From Syntrophaceae bacterium UBA2208 (GTDB lineage Bacteria; Desulfobacterota; BSN033; UBA1163): DNA of 5,054 bases. Shown one piece after another: positions 4,615 through 5,054 of the stretch (the first letter of the stretch is position 1; every line of letters begins with the position of its first letter). The stretch lies in NCBI GenBank assembly GCA_002327885.1, contig DCUS01000008.1, forward strand, positions 1-5,054. Reading direction: 5' to 3'. The notes under the pieces were generated by a model that did not search any database, was not told the DNA's origin, and saw nothing but the letters and a program-made list of their open reading frames with translations. Both the position numbers and the translations under genes were made by a program.

Positions 4615-5054
4615 TCAGCCAATGTTGATATTTTGAATATTTGGATTCAATTTTATTTCATTCAACATGTTTTCAAGGCGTTTCTTTTGAAGAAGTATTT
4701 TCCGATGCCTTAGCCCCTTTTTAAGGTGAACGAGAATTTTTACGCTCGAAACCGGCTTCAGAAAAAAATCATCGGTCCCGGCGGTCATTATTTTTGTGTA
4801 TTCCACCTCTTCCAAACTTTCATGGGTGAGCATCATCACATAAAGTTCCGGGAACCTCTTTTTTAATTCCCGGATCATCTCCGAAGTGCAGTGATTATCA
4901 ATCCAGAATTCAGTGATCAGACAGGAAACTTCAAATTCCTTGAAATTTTGAATAGCTCTTTCAATGCTATTGACAGGGAGCACAATATATTTTTCACTTT
5001 CCAATAGCGTTTTTAATGTCCACTGGGTATGAGCTTCTTTATCCAAAATGAGGA
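4615..5054 (-). CDS. Receiver-domain (CheY-like) protein with Glu at the phospho-Asp site; 5' end outside window
   Basis: The frame is open to the right edge. The visible sequence begins LILDKEAHTQWTLKTLLE, the beta-1/alpha-1 of a receiver domain (usual form ILVVDDE), so probably only about ten residues are missing. Numbering from the Leu codon at 5046, the first acidic pocket residue is Asp2 but the second is Lys3. The beta-3 motif LITEFWID aligns with the usual LITDYxMP, putting Glu46 where the phosphorylated Asp belongs. Thr74 (MMLTHE) and the Lys97-Pro98 pair (FLKPV) are conserved. A charged, probably helical tail (about 105-133, KKGLRHRKILLQKKRLENML) follows, with no output domain. The family is clear. 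It is most likely an atypical or phosphorylation-independent receiver, perhaps a protein-protein adaptor for the EPS regulatory system. Its partner is unknown, and the upstream context is missing. Confidence 0.85.
   Translation of the reverse strand, partial: LILDKEAHTQWTLKTLLESEKYIVLPVNSIERAIQNFKEFEVSCLITEFWIDNHCTSEMIRELKKRFPELYVMMLTHESLEEVEYTKIMTAGTDDFFLKPVSSVKILVHLKKGLRHRKILLQKKRLENMLNEIKLNPNIQNINIG

Overview
The window reads as one transcriptional direction: every credible gene lies on the minus strand, so the biological order runs from the right edge to the left edge. It looks like a regulatory segment leading into an exopolysaccharide (EPS) export locus of a Gram-negative-type bacterium. 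The evidence is an outer-membrane polysaccharide export (Wza/OPX-type) protein, sigma-54 enhancer-binding proteins, a -24/-12 promoter and a dispersed palindromic repeat built around GTCATTGCGA. The moderate-to-low GC and the protein style would fit Nitrospirota- or Desulfobacterota-like lineages, but the taxon is inference and I would not defend a genus.

Layout, in transcription order: (1) 5054-4615, a nearly complete single-domain response-regulator-like protein cut by the window edge, with Glu at the usual phospho-Asp position. (2) 4558-4343, a noncoding palindromic repeat of about 216 bp filling most of the gap. (3) 4274-2586, a complete GAF - AAA+ - Fis-type HTH sigma-54 activator of 562 aa, starting at an ATG behind a strong Shine-Dalgarno and ending at a hairpin/T-tract terminator (2538-2498). 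(4) 2503-2193, an AT-rich gap that ends in a full-consensus sigma-54 promoter (2192-2177). (5) 2161-1169, a 330-aa sigma-54 activator without a sensory domain, paralogous to (3) but with altered Walker B and sensor I residues. (6) 1168-961, a gap holding a symmetrical dyad (1069-1100). (7) 960-499, a small degenerate GGDEF protein that keeps an RxxD I-site at canonical spacing. (8) 436-1, the 5' 145 codons of an OPX-family polysaccharide export protein.

How they may work together (inference): the GAF-containing activator senses a signal and, with sigma-54 RNA polymerase, fires the promoter at 2192-2177. This makes the short paralogue, which has a nearly identical DNA-recognition helix and could join mixed hexamers as a modulating subunit. 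The degenerate GGDEF protein is placed like a c-di-GMP receptor (compare PelD) just upstream of the EPS exporter. Three of the five genes encode signalling domains whose defining catalytic residues are replaced, while their binding or assembly motifs are kept. This enrichment of apparent pseudo-signalling domains at an EPS locus is the most interesting property of the window.
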